In this document: one piece after another, positions 8,395-15,816 of the stretch
Layout of the letters: each line of letters opens with the position of its first letter
Position numbering within the stretch: the first letter of the stretch is position 1
Notes under the pieces: model-generated
Databases searched by the model: none
What the model was told of the DNA's origin: nothing
Seen by the model: only the letters and a program-made list of their open reading frames with translations
Origin: Chitinophagaceae bacterium
GTDB taxonomy: Bacteria; Bacteroidota; Bacteroidia; Chitinophagales; Chitinophagaceae
Length of the DNA: 35,816 nucleotides
Assembly: GCA_021151685.1 (NCBI GenBank)
Contig: JAGKWS010000033.1
Coordinates: forward strand, 1 to 35,816
Reading direction: 5' to 3'
Translations under genes and position numbers: made by a program

Positions 8395-8721
8395 TTAATG
8401 CGACACAAATTTGAGCCCGGCAATAGAGCCTATGAGGGTGGCCAAAAAGAACAGCCGCCAGAAATCGGCCGATTCTTTAAAGAATACAATGCCCAATATA
8501 ACCGTACCCACGGCCCCAATACCCGTCCATACGGCATAGGCAGTGCCTATGGGCAGTGTAAGTGTGGCCCGATACAACAAGTACATGCTGGCCGATAGGG
8601 TGATGAAAAAGCCCGCCATCCACAGCGATGCTTCTGTGCCTGTTGTTTCTTTGGCCTTGCCCAGACAAAAGGCAAAACACGCTTCGAAAACACCGGCTAC
8701 AATGAGTAAAATCCAATTCAT
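8395..8721 (-). CDS. gdx: SMR-family exporter of the Gdx/SugE subtype (guanidinium exporter type)
   Basis: 108 residues starting MNWILLIVAGVFEACFAF at 8721. Four hydrophobic helices fit the small multidrug resistance fold. The central Glu13 corresponds to the proton/substrate-coupling glutamate of SMR proteins. PIGTAYAVWTGIGAVG in helix 3 and the ending GLKFVSH are characteristic of the Gdx/SugE subtype rather than EmrE. Gdx proteins work as antiparallel dimers in the inner membrane and export guanidinium and some quaternary ammonium compounds. The frame extends 31 codons upstream, but that part covers the promoter. No guanidine riboswitch is recognisable in the short leader. It is divergent from the NADH dehydrogenase gene. 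Confidence 0.9.
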   Translation of the reverse strand: MNWILLIVAGVFEACFAFCLGKAKETTGTEASLWMAGFFITLSASMYLLYRATLTLPIGTAYAVWTGIGAVGTVILGIVFFKESADFWRLFFLATLIGSIAGLKFVSH

Positions 8722-8739
8722 ATCAGACCTCTGATGGCA

Positions 8740-8747
8740 CAAAAGTA
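8740..8747 (-). promoter_or_regulatory. -7 element of the SMR exporter gene
   Basis: Minus strand TACTTTTG, matching TAnnTTTG, about 19 bases before the ATG at 8721. No good -33 TTTG is visible at the usual distance. Confidence 0.55.
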
Positions 8748-8824
8748 GGCGTAGCAAATCATAGGGAATTGTTATAAAACAGGAGTAGTGCAACAATAAT
8801 CGGGCCCTTGCCACAAAGGCAAAC

Positions 8825-8832
8825 TACCTTTG
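8825..8832 (+). promoter_or_regulatory. -7 element of the NADH dehydrogenase gene
   Basis: TACCTTTG matches TAnnTTTG and lies 25 bases before the ATG at 8858. It is divergent from the SMR promoter. Confidence 0.6.
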
Positions 8833-8857
8833 TACGGGCAAACAAAAGCCGTCTTTT

Positions 8858-10174
8858 ATGACGAAAAGATTGGTAATACTTGGCGGCGGATTCGCCGGAT
8901 TGCAACTGGCCAGACACATTGGTAAAGCACCGTATGAGGTGACGCTTATAGACCAAAATAACTTTCACCAATTTCAGCCACTGTTCTATCAGGTAGCCAC
9001 TGGGCGACTGGAACCGAGTGCCATATCATTCCCGCTGCGCAAGGTGTTTCAGGGCAACAAGCAGGTGCATGTACGGGTAAGCGAGGTGCTGGCCGTAGAT
9101 GTGGCCGGGCAAAAAGTGATAACCAACGATAGCGAATATCCCTATGATACACTGGTGATAGCCACCGGCTGCCGTACCAACTTTTTTGGTAACGAAAATA
9201 TGGCCCGCTATGCATGGCCCATGAAGAGCACCAATGAGGCCATAGCCTTGCGCAACCGCATACTGCAAAATTTTGAGGATTCGCTTACTGCCACGGAAGC
9301 AGAGCAGGCAGAATTGATGAATATAGTGATAGCCGGTGCAGGCCCTACGGGTGTGGAACTGGCGGGCTCTCTGGCAGAAATGAAAAAGCACATACTGCCC
9401 AAAGACTATCCGGACATGGATTTTTCTCGCCTGACGGTATATCTGGTAGAGGGTGGCCCCAACACCCTGCAAGCTATGAGCGAAGAATCTCGCAGGAAAT
9501 CGAGGAGGTATCTGGAAGAGATGGGCGTGCAGGTAATGACCGATACCATAGCTACCGACTATGACGGACATGTACTGACGCTGAAAGGGGGGCAGCAAAT
9601 ACCAACCCGTACGCTGGTATGGAGTGCGGGCATAAGCGGCAATGTGCCAACGGGCCTGCCACAAGACAGCCTTGTGCGGGGCAACCGTATAAAGACCGAT
9701 GCCTATAACAAGGTAGTGGGGATAGATAATGTGTACGCACTGGGCGACATAGCCTACATGGAAACAGAAGCTTTCCCCAAGGGGCACCCTCAGGTGGCCA
9801 ATGTAGCCATCAATCAGGCAAAAAACCTTGCGGCCAACCTGAAACGAATGGTGAAGGGCGCGCCACAAAGGCCATTCGAATATGTATCGCCGGGTAGTAT
9901 GGCTACAGTGGGTAAACACAAGGCGGTGGTAGACCTGCCACGCTTCAGCTTTCAGGGGCGTGTGGCTTGGTTTGTATGGATGTTCCTGCACCTGATGCTG
10001 ATACTAAGTGTACGCAACAAGTTGTTGATCTTCTTCAACTGGGCATTCAGCTATTTTACCAACGATACTACCCTACGCCTGATACTGCGACCGGATAATA
10101 AAGAGTTTCTGAGAACACGGATGCGGGGAGAGGGGAAACCAAAAAACCCGGCCAACCTACCAACCGCTGGCTAA
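8858..10174 (+). CDS. ndh: Type II NADH:quinone dehydrogenase (NDH-2)
   Basis: 438 residues. The N-terminal FAD-binding Rossmann motif is GGGFAG at 9-14, followed by the family motif LFYQVATG at 42-49. The second dinucleotide-binding motif, GAGPTG at 160-165, belongs to the NADH site. YALGDIA near 305 is the conserved C-terminal FAD contact. The C-terminus has hydrophobic amphipathic segments (VAWFVWMFLHLMLILSV, LLIFFNWAFSYF) that anchor NDH-2 to the inner membrane. The enzyme passes electrons from NADH to menaquinone without pumping protons. It starts at ATG 8858 downstream of a TACCTTTG promoter. Its last 18 bases overlap the 3' end of the convergent LutA-like gene. Confidence 0.93.
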   Translation: MTKRLVILGGGFAGLQLARHIGKAPYEVTLIDQNNFHQFQPLFYQVATGRLEPSAISFPLRKVFQGNKQVHVRVSEVLAVDVAGQKVITNDSEYPYDTLVIATGCRTNFFGNENMARYAWPMKSTNEAIALRNRILQNFEDSLTATEAEQAELMNIVIAGAGPTGVELAGSLAEMKKHILPKDYPDMDFSRLTVYLVEGGPNTLQAMSEESRRKSRRYLEEMGVQVMTDTIATDYDGHVLTLKGGQQIPTRTLVWSAGISGNVPTGLPQDSLVRGNRIKTDAYNKVVGIDNVYALGDIAYMETEAFPKGHPQVANVAINQAKNLAANLKRMVKGAPQRPFEYVSPGSMATVGKHKAVVDLPRFSFQGRVAWFVWMFLHLMLILSVRNKLLIFFNWAFSYFTNDTTLRLILRPDNKEFLRTRMRGEGKPKNPANLPTAG

Positions 10175-10876
10175 AACATCGGCAATGTGCATGGTGCGTA
10201 TGGGCAATCGCTGATTGTCTATATAGCCTTGCATGTGCATCATACAAGACACATCGGTAGTAATAATGTATTTAGCACCGGTTTCGAGGGCACTTTTCAC
10301 TTTTACCTGAGCCATGCCCAGCGAAATGGGCTCGTACTTAACCGCAAAAGTGCCCCCAAAGCCACAGCAGGTTTCGCACTCCTTCATTTCTATCATCTCG
10401 AGCCCGGCCACATTGGCCAGCAACTGCCTGGGGGCTTGTTTGATGCCACACTCGCGCAGGGCACCACATGCATCATGATAGGTAGCCTTGCCATTCAGCG
10501 TGGCACCTATGTTGTCTACCTTCAGTATACTGGTGAGGAATTCGGAAAACTCGTATACCCTACCCTGCACAGTACCACATGTGGTGCGCTCGCTGCTATT
10601 CTCGAAAAGCCTGCCATAATAGTTGCGTACAAAGCCTGTACACGAACCGCTGGGGCCTACAATAGGAGCATCGCCATGAAAATCATTCAGAAATTTACGG
10701 GCTACGTTACGGGCTTCATTATGGTAGCCTGCATTAAATGCGGGCTGGCCGCAACAAGTCTGTTTGGTGTTGTACGAGACTGTACACCCGAGTTTTTCGA
10801 GCACCTTTACCATGTTCATACCCGTTTGCGGGTATAGCTGGTCTACAAAGCAAGGAATAAATAGTTGTACCTGCAT
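10157..10876 (-). CDS. lutA: LutA/YkgE-like cysteine-rich (CCG-domain) Fe-S oxidoreductase subunit
   Basis: 239 residues from ATG 10876 (MQVQLFIPCFVDQLYPQ). Two CCG domains are visible: CFVDQLYP (Cys9) with TCCGQPAFNAGY (Cys41-Cys42), and YHDACGALREC (Cys137, Cys143) with TCCGFGGTFAVK (Cys170-Cys171). This is the usual arrangement of LutA/YkgE, which with LutB and LutC oxidises L-lactate to pyruvate through Fe-S clusters in the cytoplasm. No lutB or lutC lies beside it here, so it may act with partners encoded elsewhere or in another heterodisulfide-reductase-type reaction. The frame continues 35 codons upstream, but those codons cover the TAATTTTG promoter, so the shorter start is preferred. 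Confidence 0.88.
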   Translation of the reverse strand: MQVQLFIPCFVDQLYPQTGMNMVKVLEKLGCTVSYNTKQTCCGQPAFNAGYHNEARNVARKFLNDFHGDAPIVGPSGSCTGFVRNYYGRLFENSSERTTCGTVQGRVYEFSEFLTSILKVDNIGATLNGKATYHDACGALRECGIKQAPRQLLANVAGLEMIEMKECETCCGFGGTFAVKYEPISLGMAQVKVKSALETGAKYIITTDVSCMMHMQGYIDNQRLPIRTMHIADVLASGW

Positions 10877-10893
10877 CTTTCGTTTTGCGAGTC

Positions 10894-10901
10894 CAAAATT
10901 A
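10894..10901 (-). promoter_or_regulatory. -7 element of the LutA-like gene
   Basis: Minus strand TAATTTTG matches TAnnTTTG and lies 17 bases before the ATG at 10876. Confidence 0.55.
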
Positions 10902-10939
10902 GTAAGTAATATGGTGAATAATAAACCGGATATTCTGTT

Positions 10940-11449
10940 ATGTATACTTGCCGCAAAAAAGGTATAGCAAAATGGGCACACGCCAGCAGCTACCTATATA
11001 TAATAGTATACCTTTTATGGCCTGCAGCCATGCAAGCACAAGCTATAAAAGTATGGAAAGCCACTGCCCAAAATGCCTATGGTGGCATAGCTGGCAGCCG
11101 CAGTTGCCGGTACAATTTTGTGCTACAGGGAAAAGACCTGCCCTATATAGAGGCTGACAGCCTGTGGATAGGCGACCATGCCACAGACCTGAAAGGCAGA
11201 AATAGCGGTATACCTCAGAAAGGGTTTAATGGCCGCACACCTACCCTGACGTTGACTGCAACCGTACACCAACCCAACGAGTACCGGGTGCCCGTACCGC
11301 CCAATGACAATACCCCCACACCACCCACTGCCATACCACCACCAGTGTATAGAGGAGTGGCACTACTGATATACCACTGGCAGGGTAAAAGATATACACT
11401 GGCCATACCCAAAATAAACGAATGGCTGCCAACCGTATCGTATCCCTGA
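10940..11449 (+). CDS. Secreted protein of unknown function
   Basis: 169 residues. The N-terminus has basic residues, then a hydrophobic stretch (YLYIIVYLLWPAAMQAQA) that fits a signal peptide cleaved near residue 34. The mature part is short and beta-like and contains a proline/threonine-rich loop (PPNDNTPTPPTAIPPP) at about 121-136 before the last strand. I recognise no domain. It is divergent from the LutA-like gene with 63 bases between the starts. ATG 10940 is the only start that keeps the signal peptide intact; a downstream Met at the cleavage region would remove it. Confidence 0.6.
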   Translation: MYTCRKKGIAKWAHASSYLYIIVYLLWPAAMQAQAIKVWKATAQNAYGGIAGSRSCRYNFVLQGKDLPYIEADSLWIGDHATDLKGRNSGIPQKGFNGRTPTLTLTATVHQPNEYRVPVPPNDNTPTPPTAIPPPVYRGVALLIYHWQGKRYTLAIPKINEWLPTVSYP

Positions 11450-11592
11450 AAAGCGGCTACACAATTATGTACGAATTGGGCCCACCAACGTATTGAAAAC
11501 CAATACAAGAAAGGGATGTACAAAAAAAATTGTGCCAACAGCTATGCGAAATTCGATTTTATGTCTATCTTGCCTTCACAAAACTAATCTGA

Positions 11593-11874
11593 ATGAAAAA
11601 CTACTTCTTACTAGCGTGTTTATCAGCTGCACTTATAGGAGCTAACAGCGCGTCGGCCCATGGCGACGATGACAGGAGCGAAGCAAGAGAATTCCATTGC
11701 TACAAAGCCTGGAAAAAGGACTGGAAAAGCGACAAAAAAGAGGTGAAAGCCCGCAAAAAAATGTGTCAGGACAGACCTTTTGCTGCAGCACGTAAGCACC
11801 GCAAGGCGCACAAGAAAGCGTGGAAGAGCGAAATGAAAGAGCACAACCACCTGAACTACTACCACTGGTATTAG
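11593..11874 (+). CDS. Small secreted cationic Lys/His/Trp-rich protein, function unknown
   Basis: 93 residues. Residues 1-22 (MKNYFLLACLSAALIGANSASA) are a signal peptide. The mature part of about 71 residues begins HGDDD and is dominated by Lys, Arg, His and Trp, with only two cysteines, which could form one disulphide. KAWK-type motifs recur (YKAWKKDWKSDKKE and HKKAWKSEMKEH), suggesting an internal duplication of a short helical unit. The C-terminus is aromatic (NYYHWY). I recognise no family. Export and charge suggest binding to an anionic partner such as envelope polymers, or to metal through His (inference). A strong terminator follows at 11890, so it is probably monocistronic. Confidence 0.75.
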   Translation: MKNYFLLACLSAALIGANSASAHGDDDRSEAREFHCYKAWKKDWKSDKKEVKARKKMCQDRPFAAARKHRKAHKKAWKSEMKEHNHLNYYHWY

Positions 11875-11889
11875 TAGGTAAACATATGT

Positions 11890-11928
11890 ATAAACAGCCC
11901 CGGTTTCACAACTGCCGGGGTTGTTTAT
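11890..11928 (+). terminator. Terminator of the small cationic protein gene
   Basis: Arms ATAAACAGCCCCGG (11890-11903) and CCGGGGTTGTTTAT (11915-11928) pair along 14 bp with one G-T wobble and an 11-nt loop. The T-rich end of the right arm supplies the U tract. It starts 16 bases after the stop codon. Confidence 0.7.
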
Positions 11929-12243
11929 AATGTTTATGTGTATATCTAACCCGCCCACAAAAGTGGAGCGGTAAATTTTTATGTACACACGTATTGTGTA
12001 ATTATGCGCCTACTTCACTATTGCGCAGCAATGGCATGGTGTACACTTAAGTTTGGAACATGTAATGATATTGGGGGTGCGATGCACTGTTTTGTGCGAT
12101 CATTTACCCCCGTTATTACTGCGGAAAGTAGCATACCACTAAAATTGTTTTATAGTGTGGCAGCGAATTTTCATGATGAACATAAGTGAATACGGCAATG
12201 AAACTTAAACAGGCTCTGAACATTCTCCCCCTTTTTCTAACCA
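11929..12243. other. Intergenic region with a second hairpin, no gene seen
   Basis: About 315 bases. CCGCCCAC at 11951-11958 pairs with GTGGAGCGG at 11963-11971 with one bulge and is followed by TAAATTTTT, possibly a second terminator. The rest contains only a short open frame (12004-12189) without a promoter, signal peptide or recognisable motif; I do not call it a gene. Confidence 0.4.
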
Positions 12244-12273
12244 TTTGTTTATCGGCGACGCTTATTATATTTG
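12244..12273 (+). promoter_or_regulatory. Promoter of the S46 peptidase gene (full -33/-7)
   Basis: TTTG (12244-12247), an 18-nt spacer and TATATTTG (12266-12273) form one of the best matches in the window to the Bacteroidota consensus. The ATG is at 12311, giving a leader of about 30 bases. Confidence 0.8.
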
Positions 12274-12310
12274 CGTTTTAACATTTTCTATTCAAACAAA
12301 CAATTACTTA

Positions 12311-14461
12311 ATGAAAAAATTGATTCTGCTTTTTGCTGCTGTAACATCGCTGCAGGCTGCAAGGGCCGATGAAGGCATGTGGATACCCATGCTCATTGGT
12401 AAGAACTACGATGAGATGCAACGTTTGGGCCTGCGCCTGACGAAGGAAGACATCTATTCCATTAACCACAGCAGTCTGAAAGATGCCATTCTGCAATTTG
12501 GAGGTGGCTGCACCGCCGAGATGATATCGGACAAGGGATTGCTGCTTACCAACCACCACTGTGGCTACGATGCCATAGCTACGTTGAGTACTGTAGACCG
12601 TAACCTGCTGGATAATGGTTTTTGGGCACGTAGTATGGATGAGGAACAACCTGCCAAGGGCGTTACAGCACTCTTTTTGCAACGTATGGAAGATGTGACC
12701 AAGGAAGTGCAAGCTGCTATTGGGAATGCTACCGGCGAGGAGTATAACAAAAAGCTGGAAGCCATAGCCAAGAAAATAGAAGATCGCAATACCAATGGAG
12801 GAAAGCTGGTAGCCAATGTAAAATCTTACTTTAACGGCAACCAGTACCTGCTGCTGATATATAAACGCTATACCGATGTGCGCCTGGTGGGTACGCCCCC
12901 AAAATCGCTGGGTAAATACGGCGGCGATACCGACAACTGGATGTGGCCACGCCATACGGCCGACTTCTCGATGTTCCGCGTATATGCCGATGCCAATAAC
13001 CAACCAGCACCCTATAGCCCTGACAATAAGCCATACCGCCCCAAAAAACACTTGCCGGTATCGGCCAGTGGTGTGAAGGAAGGTGATTATGCCATGATAA
13101 TGGGCTATCCCGGCCGTACCAACCGCTATGAGGTTTCTTATGGTGTAGATTTGGCAGTAAATGCTGTAAATCCATCGATAGTGAAGTGCCGCGACCTGCG
13201 CCTGAACATTATGAAGAAGCATATGGACCAGAACAAGTCGGTGTATTTGCAACTTACCTCTTCGTACTCGCGCATTGCCAACTACTGGAAGTACTTTATA
13301 GGCCAAACAGAACAACTGAAACGCCTGAACGTAGTAGACAAAAAGCGTAAGGAAGAAGAGAAATTCATGGATTGGCAGGAAGACAATAATATGTCTACCA
13401 CGCTGATGGGCGACTTTGCAAAGATTTATGCCGACTATGAGCCATATGCCAAGCATACAATTTACTACGGCGAGGCATTTCGCGCACCGGCACTTACGCG
13501 CATGGCCGCCAGCCTGAAACCGCTGTATGATGCCTATGGCCGCCACAATGGCAAACTGGTTGCCGATACATTGAAAAAGTACATCACTATGGCACAGGGT
13601 GGTTATCGTGCTGCTATAAAAGATTACGAAAAAAGCACCGATAAAGAGCTGTTCGCCGAAATGACACGCCTGTACTACATGAACGTGCCCCGCAACCAGC
13701 AGCCTGCTATATATGCCAGCATACTGGGTGGTGCCAGCGGTAGCAGCAAAGCACCTTACGTAAGCTATGCCAGCAGTGTGTATAGCAGCAGCTTCCTTAC
13801 CGACAGCAACAAATTCAATGCCTTCTGCAAGGCACCATCGTACAGCAAGCTGAAGGGTGATGCGGCAATGAACTATACCCTGAGTTTTGTGAACAACTTC
13901 AACAAAAACTACCTGCCAAAAGTAGAAGCGTTTAACAATCGCAAAGCTGATCTGGCACGCGAGTATGTGAAGCAACTGATGCAGATGAAGCGCGGAAAGC
14001 TGATGTACCCGGATGCTAACAGCACCATGCGTGTAACCTATGGTAAAGTACTGAGCTACCAACCCACTGACGGTGTGGAGTATACTTACTACACTACGCT
14101 GGACGGATTGATGGCTAAATACAAACCCAATGACGAAGATTTTGATGTGCCAAAAGAACTGGTGAGCCTGTATAAAGCGAAAGACTACGGACGCTGGGCC
14201 GACAATGATGGCAGCCTGCATACCTGCTTTATTACCAACAACGACATAACGGGTGGTAACTCGGGCAGTCCGTGCATAAACGGTAAGGGCGAGCTGATAG
14301 GTACTGCATTTGACGGTAACTGGGAAGCTATGAGTGGTGACATTGCCTTTGACAAGAAGTATAAGCGCACCATTGTTTGCGACATACGCTTTGTGCTGTT
14401 CCTTGTAGACAAGCTGGGCGGTGCTGATAACTTGATACGTGAAATGGACATCAGATATTAA
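12311..14461 (+). CDS. S46-family dipeptidyl-peptidase, DPP7-like
   Basis: 716 residues from ATG 12311, which sits just after the promoter; an earlier in-frame ATG at 12245 overlaps the -33 element and is not used. Residues 1-19 are a signal peptide. The serine protease centre is visible: LLTNHHCGY at 78-86 supplies the His and TGGNSGSP supplies Ser651. AFDGNWEAMSGDI follows at 666-678. S46 enzymes release dipeptides from peptide N-termini in the periplasm of Bacteroidota that feed on proteins. The residue 18 positions after the catalytic Ser is Gly669; from family knowledge Gly here goes with DPP7 (hydrophobic P1) and Arg with DPP11 (acidic P1), so DPP7-type specificity is inferred. Length is normal for the family. 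Confidence 0.93.
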   Translation: MKKLILLFAAVTSLQAARADEGMWIPMLIGKNYDEMQRLGLRLTKEDIYSINHSSLKDAILQFGGGCTAEMISDKGLLLTNHHCGYDAIATLSTVDRNLLDNGFWARSMDEEQPAKGVTALFLQRMEDVTKEVQAAIGNATGEEYNKKLEAIAKKIEDRNTNGGKLVANVKSYFNGNQYLLLIYKRYTDVRLVGTPPKSLGKYGGDTDNWMWPRHTADFSMFRVYADANNQPAPYSPDNKPYRPKKHLPVSASGVKEGDYAMIMGYPGRTNRYEVSYGVDLAVNAVNPSIVKCRDLRLNIMKKHMDQNKSVYLQLTSSYSRIANYWKYFIGQTEQLKRLNVVDKKRKEEEKFMDWQEDNNMSTTLMGDFAKIYADYEPYAKHTIYYGEAFRAPALTRMAASLKPLYDAYGRHNGKLVADTLKKYITMAQGGYRAAIKDYEKSTDKELFAEMTRLYYMNVPRNQQPAIYASILGGASGSSKAPYVSYASSVYSSSFLTDSNKFNAFCKAPSYSKLKGDAAMNYTLSFVNNFNKNYLPKVEAFNNRKADLAREYVKQLMQMKRGKLMYPDANSTMRVTYGKVLSYQPTDGVEYTYYTTLDGLMAKYKPNDEDFDVPKELVSLYKAKDYGRWADNDGSLHTCFITNNDITGGNSGSPCINGKGELIGTAFDGNWEAMSGDIAFDKKYKRTIVCDIRFVLFLVDKLGGADNLIREMDIRY

Positions 14462-14486
14462 TGCTGATATTGTAAATATCATAAGG

Positions 14487-14515
14487 AAGGGGTGGCCATT
14501 GTGCCGCCCCTTTTT
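14487..14515 (+). terminator. Terminator of the S46 peptidase gene
   Basis: AAGGGGTGGC (14487-14496) and GCCGCCCCTT (14503-14512) form a 10-bp stem with one G-T pair, followed by TTT. It lies 25 bases after the stop. Confidence 0.8.
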
Positions 14516-14612
14516 AGTGGTAGCTATTCAGTATCAATGAAAAACACTATGCAAAACATAAAATAAATTTCACTATCCAAAACAGCCCTTAACTTTATAA
14601 AAACAACCCGAC

Positions 14613-14999
14613 ATGAAGCCTGTATTTGCACTTGTAATGGGCACTACCCTGCTTTGTACTGCCTGCCGTAAAGAATCGGTTATATACTATAAAGTACACA
14701 ATGTATCGGCAGCCCCCATCACCATAAAATGCGATGTGCGCAAAGAACCGGGCACTAAGGAATGGTATATACCAGCCAATAGTGAAGTGATAATTGCCAA
14801 AGACATACCCGGCACCAGAAATGTGTACCACTACAAGGAGACGGGAGAATATATGTCGGTATTCAGCAAAATAGAGATATACCGCGACAATGTGCTAAAG
14901 GACAAAACAGATGTACGGCAAAAAGAGTATTGGACATATTTTGACAATAACCTGAACAGTGCCGACTATACGCTGATAATACACGAAGAGTATTTGTAA
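14613..14999 (+). CDS. Small putative lipoprotein, function unknown
   Basis: 128 residues. The N-terminus MKPVFALVMGTTLLCTACRKE looks like a lipoprotein signal with the acylated cysteine at Cys18, although the residue at -3 is Cys instead of the preferred Leu/Val. The mature domain is about 110 residues of alternating beta-type segments (VIYYKVHNVS, ITIKCDVRK, YTLIIHEEYL) and resembles a single beta-sandwich; I do not recognise the family. A weak TAACTTTA element lies at 14590-14597. Its 3' end converges on the next lipoprotein gene with 44 bases between. Confidence 0.65.
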   Translation: MKPVFALVMGTTLLCTACRKESVIYYKVHNVSAAPITIKCDVRKEPGTKEWYIPANSEVIIAKDIPGTRNVYHYKETGEYMSVFSKIEIYRDNVLKDKTDVRQKEYWTYFDNNLNSADYTLIIHEEYL

Positions 15000-15043
15000 C
15001 AAGAACAAACACGATAGAGAGGTATTGGTATTGCCAATGCTTA

Positions 15044-15739
15044 CTAACGCAGACGTACGGTAGTGCGTGCGTACAAAGCACAATCGATAGTAACGGGCGC
15101 ATCTGCGTCTTTGTTTTGCCCGTCAAATGTTCTGTTCTTTGCAAGTGTTACCTGATAGATGCCAGCAGGGAAGTCTTTTGTAGTAGGGTAATCGAATACT
15201 ACTTTATTGCCAGTAATAACTCCTTCTGCACCAATCCAGCCAACCGAAGAATCGGCACGAGAAATGAAGGCCGAAACAATATCGCCAGAGATGAGCGGAT
15301 CGCCCTGCCACATAGCAACAATGGTATCTGCTATGTTGTACGCAGTATCTGCTACCCATGACAAAGCCCCCATACTGCTTCTGGTTACAGTATTGTAGAT
15401 GGTTTTGTCTGCTTTTCTGAAACCAAATGTAACATCGGGGGTTCCAGAGAACGACCAATAGAACTGATTACTGACCGAAGAAGTAAGGTTCATCTGATCG
15501 GTCTGACCATTGGCAGTAATCATAGAACGGTCCTGAAATGCCACCGGATTGCCCAAACTTGGGTATACAGTGAATGAAGCTCGCGCTGAAGTACGCCCCT
15601 CGTACTGAAAAAACGAAACCGCATAGTTTTGAGCAAGAGACACCTTAACTGGCTCGGGCTTCTTACAGGCATTCATAGATACCGACATTGCGGCAACAGC
15701 AGCTATCCAAAGTGTAGTACGCATAGAAATAGAGAGCAT
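15044..15739 (-). CDS. Putative lipoprotein, function unknown
   Basis: 231 residues from ATG 15739 (MLSISMRTTLWIAAVAAMSV), preceded at about 8 bases by AAAAGGG, a plausible ribosome-binding site; Met6 (15724) is an alternative. The lipoprotein cysteine would be Cys25 in SMNACKKPEP. The mature part is beta-rich (FYWSFSGTPDVTFGFRK, GIYQVTLAKN) and the ending is basic (ARTTVRLR). No domain recognised. The frame extends upstream into the end of the glutamine synthetase gene, but that extension crosses the terminator and has no signal peptide. It has to be transcribed from a promoter overlapping that terminator or by read-through. Confidence 0.65.
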   Translation of the reverse strand: MLSISMRTTLWIAAVAAMSVSMNACKKPEPVKVSLAQNYAVSFFQYEGRTSARASFTVYPSLGNPVAFQDRSMITANGQTDQMNLTSSVSNQFYWSFSGTPDVTFGFRKADKTIYNTVTRSSMGALSWVADTAYNIADTIVAMWQGDPLISGDIVSAFISRADSSVGWIGAEGVITGNKVVFDYPTTKDFPAGIYQVTLAKNRTFDGQNKDADAPVTIDCALYARTTVRLR

Positions 15740-15754
15740 TTTTTTCCCTTTTGA

Positions 15755-15783
15755 TAAAATTAAAAAAAAAGTGCCACAACAAA
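15755..15783 (-). promoter_or_regulatory. Possible promoter overlapping the glutamine synthetase terminator
   Basis: Minus strand TTTG (15783-15780, inside the terminator loop), a 17-nt spacer and TAATTTTA (15762-15755, one mismatch to TAnnTTTG). The ATG of the lipoprotein gene is 15 bases further on. Confidence 0.4.
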
Positions 15784-15795
15784 CTGCTGTGGCAC
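15762..15795 (-). terminator. Intrinsic terminator of glutamine synthetase
   Basis: Minus strand GTGCCACA and TGTGGCAC pair perfectly (15795-15788 and 15778-15771) with a 9-nt loop, followed by nine T (15770-15762). It begins 21 bases after the stop codon. Confidence 0.9.
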
Positions 15796-15816
15796 GGTAA
15801 AATAATAGCATACAAA

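Noticed and set aside
8722..8857. Guanidine riboswitch upstream of the Gdx-type exporter
   Set aside because: The leader after the -7 element is only about 20 bases and contains no recognisable guanidine-sensing structure.
9026..9991. 321-codon frame antisense to ndh
   Set aside because: The sense frame has complete NDH-2 motifs; the antisense product has no start context, signal or family resemblance.
11490..11506. GTATTG/CAATAC hairpin after the 169-residue protein gene
   Set aside because: Only six base pairs, AT-rich and without a T tract, so it is too weak to call as a terminator.
12004..12189. 61-codon frame between the cationic protein and S46 genes
   Set aside because: No promoter, signal peptide, ribosome-binding site or family motif, and the codon choice looks random.
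12308..14482. 724-codon open frame antisense to the S46 peptidase gene
   Set aside because: It mirrors a gene with signal peptide, catalytic motifs, promoter and terminator. The antisense product is rich in Val, Ile, His and Gln without any domain, as expected for the complement of a codon-biased gene.
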